Of a DNA stretch of 64,000 bases, positions 27,235 to 35,370 are shown piece by piece. The notes under the pieces were generated by a model that was given only the letters and a program-made list of their open reading frames with translations, was not told the origin of the DNA and did not search any database. The stretch spans positions 310,001-374,000 of the forward strand of contig NZ_QBUH01000005.1 of NCBI RefSeq assembly GCF_003058195.1. Reading direction: 5' to 3'. This DNA comes from Elizabethkingia sp. YR214. GTDB lineage: Bacteria; Bacteroidota; Bacteroidia; Flavobacteriales; Weeksellaceae. The position numbers and the translations under genes were made by a program. The stretch's first letter is position 1; every line of letters starts with the position of its first letter.

Positions 27235-27266
27235 AAAATCCCGAAGTTATATAACTTCGGGATTTT
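27235..27266. terminator. Bidirectional terminator between the lipoprotein and barstar genes
   Basis: Perfect 32-nt palindrome with arms AAAATCCCGAAGTTAT (27235-27250) and ATAACTTCGGGATTTT (27251-27266), serving two convergent genes. Confidence 0.8.
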
Positions 27267-27317
27267 ATATTATATAGTCTAAAGATTTCTTTTTGGATCT
27301 TATATTGCTACATTAGT

Positions 27318-27605
27318 TTAGTCTTCATCCTCAAATTGCTCCAGAAAATAAGAGAAAGTAAAACCTTCAACATTTTCTTCAGCATCTTCCATCGTCTCCA
27401 ACAAATCTTCAAAAGTCTCCAGCTGGTCTACACTAAGATTAACGAACTCAATATGCAAAGGCATTTCCAGATCACCTGTTAATACATCATACAAACCATC
27501 CAGATTATCTCCGAAATAATCAGGTAACGGAAGTTTCTCTTTTAGTTGTTCGTAAAATTCTTCATAGTCACCTATCTGACTAAAATCTATGAATACTTCT
27601 TTCAT
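27318..27605 (-). CDS. Barstar-family ribonuclease inhibitor
   Basis: 95 residues, cytoplasmic, strongly acidic, close to the 90-residue barstar of Bacillus amyloliquefaciens. Diagnostic segment LPDYFGDNLDGLYDVLTG: Y30, D36 and D40 correspond to barstar Y29, D35 and D39, the residues that fill the RNase active site; barstar W38 is Tyr here. Barstars bind and block barnase-type RNases inside the producing cell. The gene follows the RNase gene by 13 nt on the same strand, so inhibitor and enzyme are co-transcribed with the toxin first, and a strong palindromic terminator follows. The match with a neighbouring barnase makes the call firm. Confidence 0.93.
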   Translation of the reverse strand: MKEVFIDFSQIGDYEEFYEQLKEKLPLPDYFGDNLDGLYDVLTGDLEMPLHIEFVNLSVDQLETFEDLLETMEDAEENVEGFTFSYFLEQFEDED

Positions 27606-27618
27606 TTGTTTCTATTCG

Positions 27619-28110
27619 TTATTTCTGTTCAAAACTTTTATAATGATCTTTACTTATAAACACCAATCCGTCGTTACTAAATACCATACGCTCAGCATCT
27701 CTTCTTCCACAATCGTAATTTACATCGGCTTCAAAGTATTTTCTGCCATTTTCTTTGGGCAGTTTTCCTTCTCTGTTTCCAAAGTAATCTCCACCAATTG
27801 CCTTGCCTGGTAAAACATCGCAAAGATTTCCTTTAGATGGCTCCCAACCTTTTTCTCGGGCTTCTCTTTTAGTGATATAATAATCAGGCAGTCTTTTATT
27901 TTTTTTCACATAATCTGCTACAACTTTTTCATTTGTTAGCCTAGCTATATCTGTTTGTGTATTTTTAGAAGTTGAAGGATCATAGTTTACTACCTCATCA
28001 GCAGTAGGCATTCTCTTTCCTGTATTTTTGTTAATCAGAGACATCACTCCTATTCCTGCTGTAAAAGCAACAACGAAAAGAAGCATAATCTTTAAAAACT
28101 TAGAGTTCAT
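27619..28110 (-). CDS. Barnase-type extracellular guanyl-specific ribonuclease
   Basis: 163 residues. An N-terminal hydrophobic segment (FLKIMLLFVVAFTAGIGVMSLI) acts as signal peptide or anchor, then a linker, then the RNase domain from about residue 60. From K81 to H156 it aligns with barnase 27-102 without a gap (constant offset 54). Catalytic residues are all kept: K27/K81, E73/E127 (FEADVNY), R83/R137, R87/R141, H102/H156 (KDHY). Single-stranded RNA is cleaved, preferentially after G. Notably C97 and C134 replace barnase A43 and S80, the positions of the engineered 43-80 disulfide. Co-transcribed with the barstar gene. Roles could be nutrient RNA digestion or competition. Confidence 0.95.
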   Translation of the reverse strand: MNSKFLKIMLLFVVAFTAGIGVMSLINKNTGKRMPTADEVVNYDPSTSKNTQTDIARLTNEKVVADYVKKNKRLPDYYITKREAREKGWEPSKGNLCDVLPGKAIGGDYFGNREGKLPKENGRKYFEADVNYDCGRRDAERMVFSNDGLVFISKDHYKSFEQK

Positions 28111-28137
28111 TCTTTTATAGTTTATAATTGTTGGCTA

Positions 28138-28164
28138 CCAATATTTATTTTCTCCAAATATTGG
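28138..28164. repeat. Inverted repeat between nadE and the barnase gene
   Basis: CCAATATTT (28138-28146) and AAATATTGG (28156-28164), perfect arms around a 9-nt centre. It lacks a T run on either strand, so it is more like an operator than a terminator. A near match TTGGCTA(C/T)CAA also occurs directly repeated at 28131 and 28161. Confidence 0.5.
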
Positions 28165-28181
28165 CTATCAACCTCTATTTA

Positions 28182-28973
28182 TTAATTCAATAAGGCTTCA
28201 GGAATTTCACAAACTGGTATAGGATTTATTTTATGCAGGGTTGCTCTGTGCAATCTATCGTAAATCTGAAAAACTTCTTTTTCTCTCCCAAAAAAATCAT
28301 CAGCTTTATGAGTATTATAAACACTCATTGCCCATTCCAGTTCAGGATAAGAAGCTCCCATTTGTTGTTCATCAGTTCTTTCTTCGTCCCATAATCCGTC
28401 TGTAGGAATTGCTTTTTGAATACTCTCTACGATATCCAAATGTCTTGCTACCTCGTATACCTGTGTTTTTACCAGATCCGCAATTGGACTGATATCTACC
28501 CCGCCATCACCATATTTAGTGAAAAAGCCTACACCAAAATCTTCAATCTTATTTCCTGTACCAGTAACTAAAAGATTATGAATCTGTCCATAATAGTATA
28601 GTGTAATCATACGCAAACGGGAACGAGAATTAGCTAAAGCCAGTTGTTCGTTCGGAAAATCTGCATCGTTTACATCGACCTGACTCTGAAAAGTATCGAA
28701 TGTAGGAGTAAGATCTACTCTAAAGCCATCTACATTTGGAAATTTATTTTTCAGAAAATCAATATGCTCCTGAGCACGGTTTACCTGATCTTCCTTCTGA
28801 CGGATAGGCATTTCTAAAACCAAAGTTTTCATACCTGTCATCGCTGCTAGTGTAGAAACTACTGCTGAATCAATTCCGCCGGATACTCCGATAACGAAAC
28901 CTTTCATGCCTGCTTTTTCTGCATAGTTTTTCAGCCATGCTACAATATGTTCTATAACTTTTTCTGATTGCAT
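28182..28973 (-). CDS. nadE: NAD(+) synthase, ammonia-dependent type
   Basis: 263 residues, the short NadE form without the glutaminase domain. It converts deamido-NAD, ATP and ammonia to NAD in the last step of NAD synthesis; cytoplasmic. The ATP-pyrophosphatase P-loop SGGIDSA is at about residues 30-36; further markers are RSRLRMITLYYYGQ, VTGTGNKIEDFGVGFFTKYGDGGVDISPI and the C-terminal HK-containing helix (RLHRATLHKINPIP). ATG at 28973. It follows the GNAT gene by 7 nt in the same direction and probably shares its transcript. In Flavobacterium nadE lies close to gldB and gldC; here gldC is nearby but divergent. Confidence 0.96.
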   Translation of the reverse strand: MQSEKVIEHIVAWLKNYAEKAGMKGFVIGVSGGIDSAVVSTLAAMTGMKTLVLEMPIRQKEDQVNRAQEHIDFLKNKFPNVDGFRVDLTPTFDTFQSQVDVNDADFPNEQLALANSRSRLRMITLYYYGQIHNLLVTGTGNKIEDFGVGFFTKYGDGGVDISPIADLVKTQVYEVARHLDIVESIQKAIPTDGLWDEERTDEQQMGASYPELEWAMSVYNTHKADDFFGREKEVFQIYDRLHRATLHKINPIPVCEIPEALLN

Positions 28974-28980
28974 ATTTTAT

Positions 28981-29511
28981 TTAGTTCTTTTTGTAATTTT
29001 CTTTCTCTAATTTATACCAGTAACACATATCGCCATTGTCTAAGAAAGTTCCGAGTTCCTCAAAGCCTAACTTTTGTAAAACACGGTTAGATCCTACATT
29101 TTCGGTAACAGCCATGGCGTATACGATGTCTGTTTTTATTTCATTAAATGCATAATTCAGCGCTGCAATTGCAGTTTCCGTAGCATAACCTTTTCCCCAG
29201 TATTCCGGTAAAAAACGATATCCTAATTCATATACGTTTTTCATACCGTTTATCTCTTTTGTCAGGTATTTTAGTCCGCTCCATCCAATTAGAACATTAC
29301 TGCTTTTTTCGATTACAGCAAGTCTTCCAACACCATTTTCTTTATACTGCTTTTGTATAAATTCAATCACTTGGCGACTCTGTTCGATTTCTGTCGAAAC
29401 TACGCCGCCAACGTATTTCATCACTTCAGAATTAGAGTCTAAAAGAAAGAGATCTTCTGCATCTGTTTCTTCAAATGGTCTCATTATTAATCGGTTGGTT
29501 TCTAACTGCAC
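28981..29511 (-). CDS. GNAT-family N-acetyltransferase (RimJ/RimL-like)
   Basis: 176 residues, cytoplasmic. The start is GTG at 29511-29509, directly before the typical opening LETNRLIMRPFEETDAEDLF; no ATG is available. The acetyl-CoA-binding motif A is in LGYRFLPEYWGKGYATETAIAALNYAF and motif B follows (VYAMAVTENVGSNRVLQKLGFEELGTF). Acetyltransferase_3 members acetylate protein N-termini, aminoglycosides or small amines; the substrate cannot be told here. It lies 7 nt upstream of nadE and divergent from gldC. Confidence 0.88.
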   Translation of the reverse strand: MQLETNRLIMRPFEETDAEDLFLLDSNSEVMKYVGGVVSTEIEQSRQVIEFIQKQYKENGVGRLAVIEKSSNVLIGWSGLKYLTKEINGMKNVYELGYRFLPEYWGKGYATETAIAALNYAFNEIKTDIVYAMAVTENVGSNRVLQKLGFEELGTFLDNGDMCYWYKLEKENYKKN

Positions 29512-29690
29512 TTTGTCCTTAGAATTTATTATTTTTGCACATTAAAATATAATGTAAAAGTAAAGAAGTTTTTCGAAAACTTTTATATCTGTTTTCCCTT
29601 TTGGTAAGGTTTTATTTTCCTTATTAGTAATATAAATGGATTAGAGGTTCAATTTCGGAAAATATTCAGATTAAACAGACTGTAGAAATT

Positions 29691-30017
29691 ATGAGACAAA
29701 CACAGATATCTATCAATGTAGAACTAGACGAGAATCACGTACCGGAAAAACTAACATGGAATGCTCAGGACGGAGGTATAGACAACCAGGAGACTAAAGC
29801 TGTTATGATGTCTGTATGGGATGAAAAGAAACATGAAGCGCTACGTATAGACCTATGGACTAAAGAAATGCCTGTTGACCAGATGAAGATGTTTTTTCAT
29901 CAGATCCTTGTTTCATTAGGCCACACTTATCAAAGAGCTACCGGTGAAGAAGATGTTGCTGAAAAAGTAATAGAATTTGCTGAAGAGTTTGCTGCTCTTG
30001 CAAAGATCAAAGGATAA
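29691..30017 (+). CDS. gldC: Gliding motility protein GldC
   Basis: 108 residues, within one or two residues of Flavobacterium johnsoniae GldC. Signature segments: ISINVELDENHVPEKLTWNAQDGGIDNQETKAVMMSVWD and RIDLWTKEMPVDQMKMFFHQ (shown in part). It is a small soluble protein whose loss weakens gliding, probably through an effect on other Gld proteins. In F. johnsoniae it is downstream of gldB. Here no gldB lies next to it: the upstream 180 nt are non-coding and then the divergent GNAT/nadE pair begins. Elizabethkingia-like bacteria are generally described as non-gliding. It starts a run of closely spaced plus-strand genes. Confidence 0.9.
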   Translation: MRQTQISINVELDENHVPEKLTWNAQDGGIDNQETKAVMMSVWDEKKHEALRIDLWTKEMPVDQMKMFFHQILVSLGHTYQRATGEEDVAEKVIEFAEEFAALAKIKG

Positions 30018-30046
30018 TAATCACCAACCAACACCAAATATTAAAT

Positions 30047-30583
30047 ATGAAAAAAATAGTTTTAGCGTTAAGCATACTCTCATTGTTTGCCTGCCAGAAA
30101 AAAGCAGAAACTAAAGAAGTAAGTACTAAAGATAGTATTACGACAAAAAAAGATACTGTACAGGCAGCTAAAGCAGCTACTCCGACTACTCAATTGAATA
30201 TTGTAGATTTTAAACCGAGTGATATTCCGACTGAGATGCTAAAAGGCAGTACACATCCATATGATATGGAAGGAGAATCTATAATGGAATTAGTTCCGAG
30301 TATGAAAGATTTTATCAAAGGAACTCCTTTAGATGTTGTTTATATTGATCTTTCTCTGAAAAAAGCTTTTATAAAAGCGGATGGTAAGATTGTTGCTCTT
30401 AAGGAAACCGGAAAAGATCAGTATGCTAACAACGAGTACAAACTTTCCTTTACATCCGTAATACCTGAAAAACTACCGCAGGAAATAGATGTTATAACGT
30501 ATGCTTATGAGGGAAAAATAACAATTATCAGAAATTCTGACCAAAGTACTGTAGTAAGAGACTACTTTACCGGAGGTCTGTAA
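30047..30583 (+). CDS. Lipoprotein of unknown function
   Basis: 178 residues. Type II signal peptide MKKIVLALSILSLFAC with lipidated C16, then a Lys/Thr/Ala-rich linker to about residue 52 and a compact domain (DFKPSDIPTEMLKGSTHPYDMEGESIMELVPSMKDF) ending in beta strands. No known domain recognised. It sits 29 nt after gldC and 14 nt before the PLP-enzyme gene, so it is likely co-transcribed with both. Neither neighbour gives a strong clue to function. Confidence 0.8.
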   Translation: MKKIVLALSILSLFACQKKAETKEVSTKDSITTKKDTVQAAKAATPTTQLNIVDFKPSDIPTEMLKGSTHPYDMEGESIMELVPSMKDFIKGTPLDVVYIDLSLKKAFIKADGKIVALKETGKDQYANNEYKLSFTSVIPEKLPQEIDVITYAYEGKITIIRNSDQSTVVRDYFTGGL

Positions 30584-30597
30584 ATACAAATAAAAAA

Positions 30598-31746
30598 ATG
30601 AAATTCAATACTAAAGTAATTCATGGAAACCAACATGCTGAACCCCATACAGGTTCTGTAAATGTCCCGGTATTCCTTACTTCAACTTTTGCACAAAAAA
30701 GCCCTGGGCAATTACGTGCAGGATACGAATATTCCCGTGGTGCAAACCCAACACGTCAGGCATTAGAAGATGCCTTGGCAAGCATAGAAAACGGAGCCAG
30801 AGGCTTAGCTTTCGGTTCAGGTCTTGCAGCTATCGATTGTGTACTTAAATTATTAAATCCTGGTGATGAAGTAATTGCTGTAGACGATCTTTACGGTGGG
30901 ACATACAGAATGTTTACCCGTCTTTTCGAAAAATATCAGTTAAAATTTACTTTCGTTAACTTCGATGATGTTTCAAAAATAGCTGGTCTTATAAATGACA
31001 AAACAAAACTAATCTGGTTAGAAACGCCTACCAATCCGTTGATGAAGCTGGTAGACATTAAAGCTGTTGCAAACCTTATCCAGGGGAAAGACATTCTTTT
31101 AGCTGTAGATAATACTTTTGCATCACCATACCTTCAGCAACCATTAGATTTAGGTGCAGATATCATCATGCATTCTGCCACTAAATATCTTGGCGGACAC
31201 TCCGATGTTGTTGCCGGAGCATTAGTTGCCAAAACGGAAGAGCTTGGAGAAAAGTTGCATTTTATCCAATTTGCATCCGGAGGTATTTTAGGTCCACATG
31301 ATTCTTATTTAGTACTAAGAGGTATCAAAACACTAGCCCTAAGAATGCAGAGACATTCTGAAAACGGAATCAGAGTAGCACAATTCCTTGAGAAACACCC
31401 GGCTATTGAACAGGTATTTTATCCGGGGTTAGAAAGTCACCCGCAGCATGATTTAGCTAAAAAGCAGATGAAAGATTTTGGTGGAATGGTTTCTTTTACT
31501 TTCAAATCTGGTAAAAAAGAAGATTCTGTGAAATTTTTGGAAAGCCTTCGTGTTTTTACATTAGCGGAATCTCTTGGTGGTGTAGAGTCTTTAGCAAATC
31601 ACCCTGCTATGATGACACATGCTTCTATCCCTGCTGAAAAACGTGCAGAATTAGGTATTACTGATGATCTTGTACGTCTGAGCGCTGGTATCGAAGATAT
31701 CGAAGATCTTTTACAAGACTTGGAGCAGGCCCTAAATGCTCTATAA
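30598..31746 (+). CDS. Cystathionine gamma-synthase/lyase-type PLP enzyme
   Basis: 382 residues, the usual length for the Cys/Met metabolism PLP family; cytoplasmic. Landmarks: YSRGANPTRQALEDALASIENG at the cofactor phosphate site, FGSGLAAIDCVL, the aspartate region LLAVDNTFASPYLQQPL, the PLP Schiff-base lysine in SATKYLGGHSDVVAGALV, and the C-terminal substrate region (LGGVESLANHPAMMTHAS). It could act as cystathionine gamma-synthase (O-acyl-homoserine plus cysteine), gamma-lyase, or both; sequence alone rarely separates them. No SAM riboswitch is visible in front of this gene. It lies 14 nt after a lipoprotein gene. Confidence 0.92.
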   Translation: MKFNTKVIHGNQHAEPHTGSVNVPVFLTSTFAQKSPGQLRAGYEYSRGANPTRQALEDALASIENGARGLAFGSGLAAIDCVLKLLNPGDEVIAVDDLYGGTYRMFTRLFEKYQLKFTFVNFDDVSKIAGLINDKTKLIWLETPTNPLMKLVDIKAVANLIQGKDILLAVDNTFASPYLQQPLDLGADIIMHSATKYLGGHSDVVAGALVAKTEELGEKLHFIQFASGGILGPHDSYLVLRGIKTLALRMQRHSENGIRVAQFLEKHPAIEQVFYPGLESHPQHDLAKKQMKDFGGMVSFTFKSGKKEDSVKFLESLRVFTLAESLGGVESLANHPAMMTHASIPAEKRAELGITDDLVRLSAGIEDIEDLLQDLEQALNAL

Positions 31747-31780
31747 GCCCGTTGGCAAAAAATTATAATTAAATATCATT

Positions 31781-31804
31781 AGAGGCGGGCTAAAACCCGT
31801 CTCT
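31781..31804. repeat. GC-rich palindrome, possible REP-like dispersed repeat
   Basis: AGAGGCGGG (31781-31789) / CCCGTCTCT (31796-31804), with one G-U pair and a CTAAAA loop. It is unusually GC-rich for this genome and lies in the 71-nt gap between two same-strand genes, without a T run. It could be a mobile palindromic element rather than a terminator. Confidence 0.45.
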
Positions 31805-31817
31805 ACTATAAAAATAA

Positions 31818-32366
31818 ATGGAACAGATAATCAACATACTAAAATCCGGAGGCACCATTGTGTACCCAACCGATACGATATGGGGAATTGGCTGTGATGC
31901 TACTAATATCGAAGCAATAAAAAAAATCTACGATATAAAGCACCGTAATGCCAATAAATCTATGATCATCCTCGTAGAAAACGAACGCCGTCTTCAGGAA
32001 CTGGTAGATGTACCTGAACTGGCATGGGAAATGATGGACCTTAGCGAAAAGCCTATTACCTTTATCTATGATAATCCTAAAGGACTCCCAAAAGAGCTTT
32101 TAGCAGAGGATGGCAGTATAGGAATTCGTCTGGTAAAAAATGATTTTTGTAAGAAACTTATCTCTAAACTCAACAAGCCATTGGTGTCTACTTCGGCTAA
32201 CCTTAGTGGCAGCAAAAGTCCGCTAAAATTTGCAGACATAGATTCTGAGATCCTGAAAAAGGTTGACTATGTTGTAGAAGAGTTTCACGATGTTGTTTCT
32301 GAATATCCTGGATCATCCGTGATTAAAATCGGTCAGGATGGGAAAATAAAAATCATTAGAGAATAA
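31818..32366 (+). CDS. YrdC/Sua5-family threonylcarbamoyl-AMP synthase
   Basis: 182 residues, single-domain form. It makes threonylcarbamoyl-AMP from threonine, bicarbonate and ATP, the activated donor for the t6A37 modification of ANN-decoding tRNAs; cytoplasmic. Key segments: GGTIVYPTDTIWGIGCDATN at the N-terminus, the basic KHRNANKSMIILV strand, PKGLPKELLAEDGSIGIRLV, and SANLSGSKSPL with PGSSVIKI at the C-terminal face. It lacks the extra Sua5 domain. The YciO subgroup is an alternative with a less certain role. Located 14 nt before the CCA-adding enzyme gene, so two tRNA-maturation genes are paired. Confidence 0.88.
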   Translation: MEQIINILKSGGTIVYPTDTIWGIGCDATNIEAIKKIYDIKHRNANKSMIILVENERRLQELVDVPELAWEMMDLSEKPITFIYDNPKGLPKELLAEDGSIGIRLVKNDFCKKLISKLNKPLVSTSANLSGSKSPLKFADIDSEILKKVDYVVEEFHDVVSEYPGSSVIKIGQDGKIKIIRE

Positions 32367-32380
32367 CGAAAAGATATATT

Positions 32381-33805
32381 TTGAAGATCAATCTTAACCA
32401 AAATAAACACTTAAAAATATTCAAACTGGTCTCTGAAGCTGCAGAGAAAAATGCACAATCTGCTTATATTGTAGGTGGGTATGTCCGTGATTTGCTTATG
32501 CAACGGAAGGAACCAACAGATATCGATTTTGTAACGGAAAGCAGTGGAATTAAACTTGCAGAAACCGTAGCAGAAAATATTAATCCCAAACCTAAGGTTT
32601 CTATTTTCAAAACCTATGGTACTGCTATGATCAAGCACCAGAATCTCGATCTGGAATTTGTCGGAGCACGTAAAGAAAGTTATACTGAAAACAGCCGTAA
32701 TCCGGAAGTAGAAATTGGGACTTTAGAAGATGACCAAAAACGCCGTGACTTTACCATTAATGCAATGGCAATATCTCTGGGAAAGGAAAATTTCGGAGAA
32801 CTGATTGATCCTTTCAATGGGATGCAGGACTTAAGCGATAAAATCCTGCGTACTCCTTTGGAGCCTGTACAAACTTATTCTGATGATCCTTTGCGTATGA
32901 TGCGTGCTATAAGATTTGCTTCTACTCTTAACTTTAAGATCGAAGAAAAGTCATTAAAGGCCATTAAGCAAGAGGCTAAACGCATAGAAATCGTATCTAT
33001 GGAACGCATTATCACAGAGTTCAACAAAATAATGCTTTCCGAAAAACCATCAACAGGACTAAGTATTCTGGAAAAAACAGGGCTTTTCGATATTATTCTG
33101 CCTGAAATTACTGCTCTTAAAGGTATTGAAGAAATAGAAGGTCAAACACACAAAGACAATTTCTATCATACGCTGGAAGTTGTAGACAATATTTCTATAA
33201 ATACAGACAATCTATGGTTACGCTGGGCTGCATTGCTTCATGATGTGGGAAAAGCACCTACCAAAAAGTTTACGCCTGAGCAAGGATGGTCCTTCCATGG
33301 TCATGAGTTTTTGGGTTCTAAAATGGTAAAAACCTTGTTTCAAAGGTTAAAACTTCCGTTAGGTACCGAAATGAAATATGTACAGAAAATGGTAAAGCTA
33401 TCCTCCCGTCCTATTGCCCTAATTACGGATGATACATCCGACAGTGCATTAAGAAGACTTCTTTTTGATGCAGGTAAGGACCTTGAGGATCTTTTCACTT
33501 TGTGTAAAGCTGATATTACAACTAAAAATTCGAGTAAGCAAAAACGCTTCAAGAAGAATTTCGAGTACGTGGAGCAAAAGATAAAGGAAGTAGAAGAGAA
33601 AGATCATGTACGTAATTTCCAGCCTCCTATCTCCGGAGAGGAAATTATGGAAATGTTTTCTTTGAAGCCTGGTAAGGAAATCGGCATTCTGAAAGAAAAA
33701 GTAAAAGAAGCTATTCTGGAAGGAGATATCCCCAATGACAAAGAAGCTGCCAGAACTTTCGTTATAAAACAAGCTGCACTAATAGGTGTTGAAATAAAAG
33801 AATAA
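32381..33805 (+). CDS. tRNA nucleotidyltransferase (CCA-adding enzyme) with HD domain
   Basis: 474 residues; cytoplasmic. Class II nucleotidyltransferase head: GGYVRDLLMQRKEPTDIDFV (metal-binding DID), RRDFTINAMAIS, then DPLRMMRAIRFAS and ERI helices for base selection. The HD phosphohydrolase domain is at about residues 255-400 (HDVGKAPTKKF, HGHEFLG). It adds or repairs the 3'-CCA of tRNAs; the HD part may remove 2',3'-cyclic phosphate. Start is TTG 32381: the first ATG comes only after GGYVRD, so no better start exists. It follows the YrdC gene by 14 nt and ends in a strong hairpin. Confidence 0.93.
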   Translation: MKINLNQNKHLKIFKLVSEAAEKNAQSAYIVGGYVRDLLMQRKEPTDIDFVTESSGIKLAETVAENINPKPKVSIFKTYGTAMIKHQNLDLEFVGARKESYTENSRNPEVEIGTLEDDQKRRDFTINAMAISLGKENFGELIDPFNGMQDLSDKILRTPLEPVQTYSDDPLRMMRAIRFASTLNFKIEEKSLKAIKQEAKRIEIVSMERIITEFNKIMLSEKPSTGLSILEKTGLFDIILPEITALKGIEEIEGQTHKDNFYHTLEVVDNISINTDNLWLRWAALLHDVGKAPTKKFTPEQGWSFHGHEFLGSKMVKTLFQRLKLPLGTEMKYVQKMVKLSSRPIALITDDTSDSALRRLLFDAGKDLEDLFTLCKADITTKNSSKQKRFKKNFEYVEQKIKEVEEKDHVRNFQPPISGEEIMEMFSLKPGKEIGILKEKVKEAILEGDIPNDKEAARTFVIKQAALIGVEIKE

Positions 33806-33811
33806 ACAAAT

Positions 33812-33845
33812 AAAGCGTTTCATAAATATGAAACGCTTTTTTTGT
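33812..33845 (+). terminator. Terminator of the CCA-adding enzyme gene
   Basis: Stem AAAGCGTTTCAT (33812-33823) / ATGAAACGCTTT (33828-33839) followed by a T run. Confidence 0.85.
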
Positions 33846-34067
33846 ATTAAGACCAATATAAAAGCTTCAATGAGGCCGCTTCAAAAGGTATTATATAGAG
33901 CTTGGTCGAAATATTTCCATTCACAAAGTACTGATCTATCTTTAACAGACTTTTCTTAATGATTTTTATATTTTATAAGTAACAATATATAAATAAAACC
34001 TACTTATATAAAATAGTTAATATCATCATCTACAATCCATTATAGTAGAGAACACGAAAACACCAAT

Positions 34068-35369
34068 ATGAAAAGAATAACACTACTTATTATACTTTTA
34101 ATTTCATTAAAAGTATATTCTCAAAATATAAACAAACAGAGAATAGATAGTTTAGTAAGCGTTGTTGAAAATAACAATCAAGGTCTAGGATCCATCTCAG
34201 TTTTTAAAAATGGCAACGAACTTTATAGCAGAACTTTTGGAACAATAAATGTAGACGCACTATCTCGAAACCCTGATTTAAAATATAATATTGGTTCTGT
34301 TTCTAAAATGATAACCGCTGCTTTAATATTTAAGTTGGTAGATAATCATAAAATTAAATTAGAAAATAAACTTTCATTATACTATCCGGCGATACCTAAT
34401 TCAGAAAACATTACTATTAAAAATCTATTAGAGCACACAAGTGGGTTAAAAAACTTTATCGTAAAAAATGATAGTATCGCATGGCTAACAAAAAAAGTTT
34501 CCGAAAAAGAAATTATAGATGAAATTATACACCAAGGTATTGCATTCCAACCTAATGAAAAGGTACTTTATTCCAATTCGGGGTACTATTTACTTACAAA
34601 TATTGTAGAAAAGCTCTATAAGTCAGACTATAGTACAATTCTAAAAAAAGAAATAATAAATCCTCTAAGACTCCGAAACTTTGCTTCATTCAATAATACA
34701 AATTATAACAATATTTCATTATCATATAACTATGATAATGGATGGAAAAAAATAGAAGATTTTTATTTTGGAAATGTAATAGGTGTAGGTGATATTGCAT
34801 CAACAATGCATGATACGAATCTTTTTATTTCTAATTTATTTACAAATAAAATTCTTTCAGAAAAATCATTCCATAAAATGCTCCCTTCTGGTGAAGAATA
34901 TTTTGGAAGAGGATTGATCAGTGTCTCATTTGGAGGTAATCAGTTATATGGTCATCATGGAGATACCTATGGTTCTCATAGTCTTGTATTATATGACCCC
35001 CAAAATAAAATAGCAATCTCTTTAGTCTTAAATGGAGAAAGGTTAAGCAAAGATGATTTTGTATTTTATCTCCTGAACATTATTTATAAAAATAAAAGAA
35101 AGCTATCCGAAAGACAGATTACCAAAAATCAGGCTAACTTATACGCAGGTTCTTACAGTTCTGCTGAATTACCTTTTAAACTAAAGATATACTACGAAAA
35201 TAATTTTTTAAAAGCCGAAGCTACGGACCAGTCTGCTTTCCCTTTAGATAGAATCGGGGAAAATAAGTTTGAATATTTTTCTGCTGGAATAATTCTTGAA
35301 TTTAAAACCTCTGAAAAAACGATGATCCTAAAACAAAGAGGACAGAAATACAAATTTGTCAAAGAATAA
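34068..35369 (+). CDS. Beta-lactamase-fold serine hydrolase (2 of 3)
   Basis: 433 residues. Signal peptide KRITLLIILLISLKVYSQ. Catalytic motifs: S77-V-S-K80 (IGSVSKMITAAL), LLEHTSGLK, YSNSGYYLL for the Tyr motif, and GHHGDTYGSHS replacing KTG, as in D-aminopeptidase/esterase-like members. A C-terminal beta domain from about residue 345 (YAGSYSSAELPFKLKIYY) resembles the accessory domain found after many such enzymes. The codons lean more to A and T than those of the surrounding genes. It is followed after 1 nt by the DUF2071 gene. About 260 nt of AT-rich, apparently empty DNA precede it. Substrate unknown. Confidence 0.87.
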   Translation: MKRITLLIILLISLKVYSQNINKQRIDSLVSVVENNNQGLGSISVFKNGNELYSRTFGTINVDALSRNPDLKYNIGSVSKMITAALIFKLVDNHKIKLENKLSLYYPAIPNSENITIKNLLEHTSGLKNFIVKNDSIAWLTKKVSEKEIIDEIIHQGIAFQPNEKVLYSNSGYYLLTNIVEKLYKSDYSTILKKEIINPLRLRNFASFNNTNYNNISLSYNYDNGWKKIEDFYFGNVIGVGDIASTMHDTNLFISNLFTNKILSEKSFHKMLPSGEEYFGRGLISVSFGGNQLYGHHGDTYGSHSLVLYDPQNKIAISLVLNGERLSKDDFVFYLLNIIYKNKRKLSERQITKNQANLYAGSYSSAELPFKLKIYYENNFLKAEATDQSAFPLDRIGENKFEYFSAGIILEFKTSEKTMILKQRGQKYKFVKE

Positions 35370-35370
35370 C

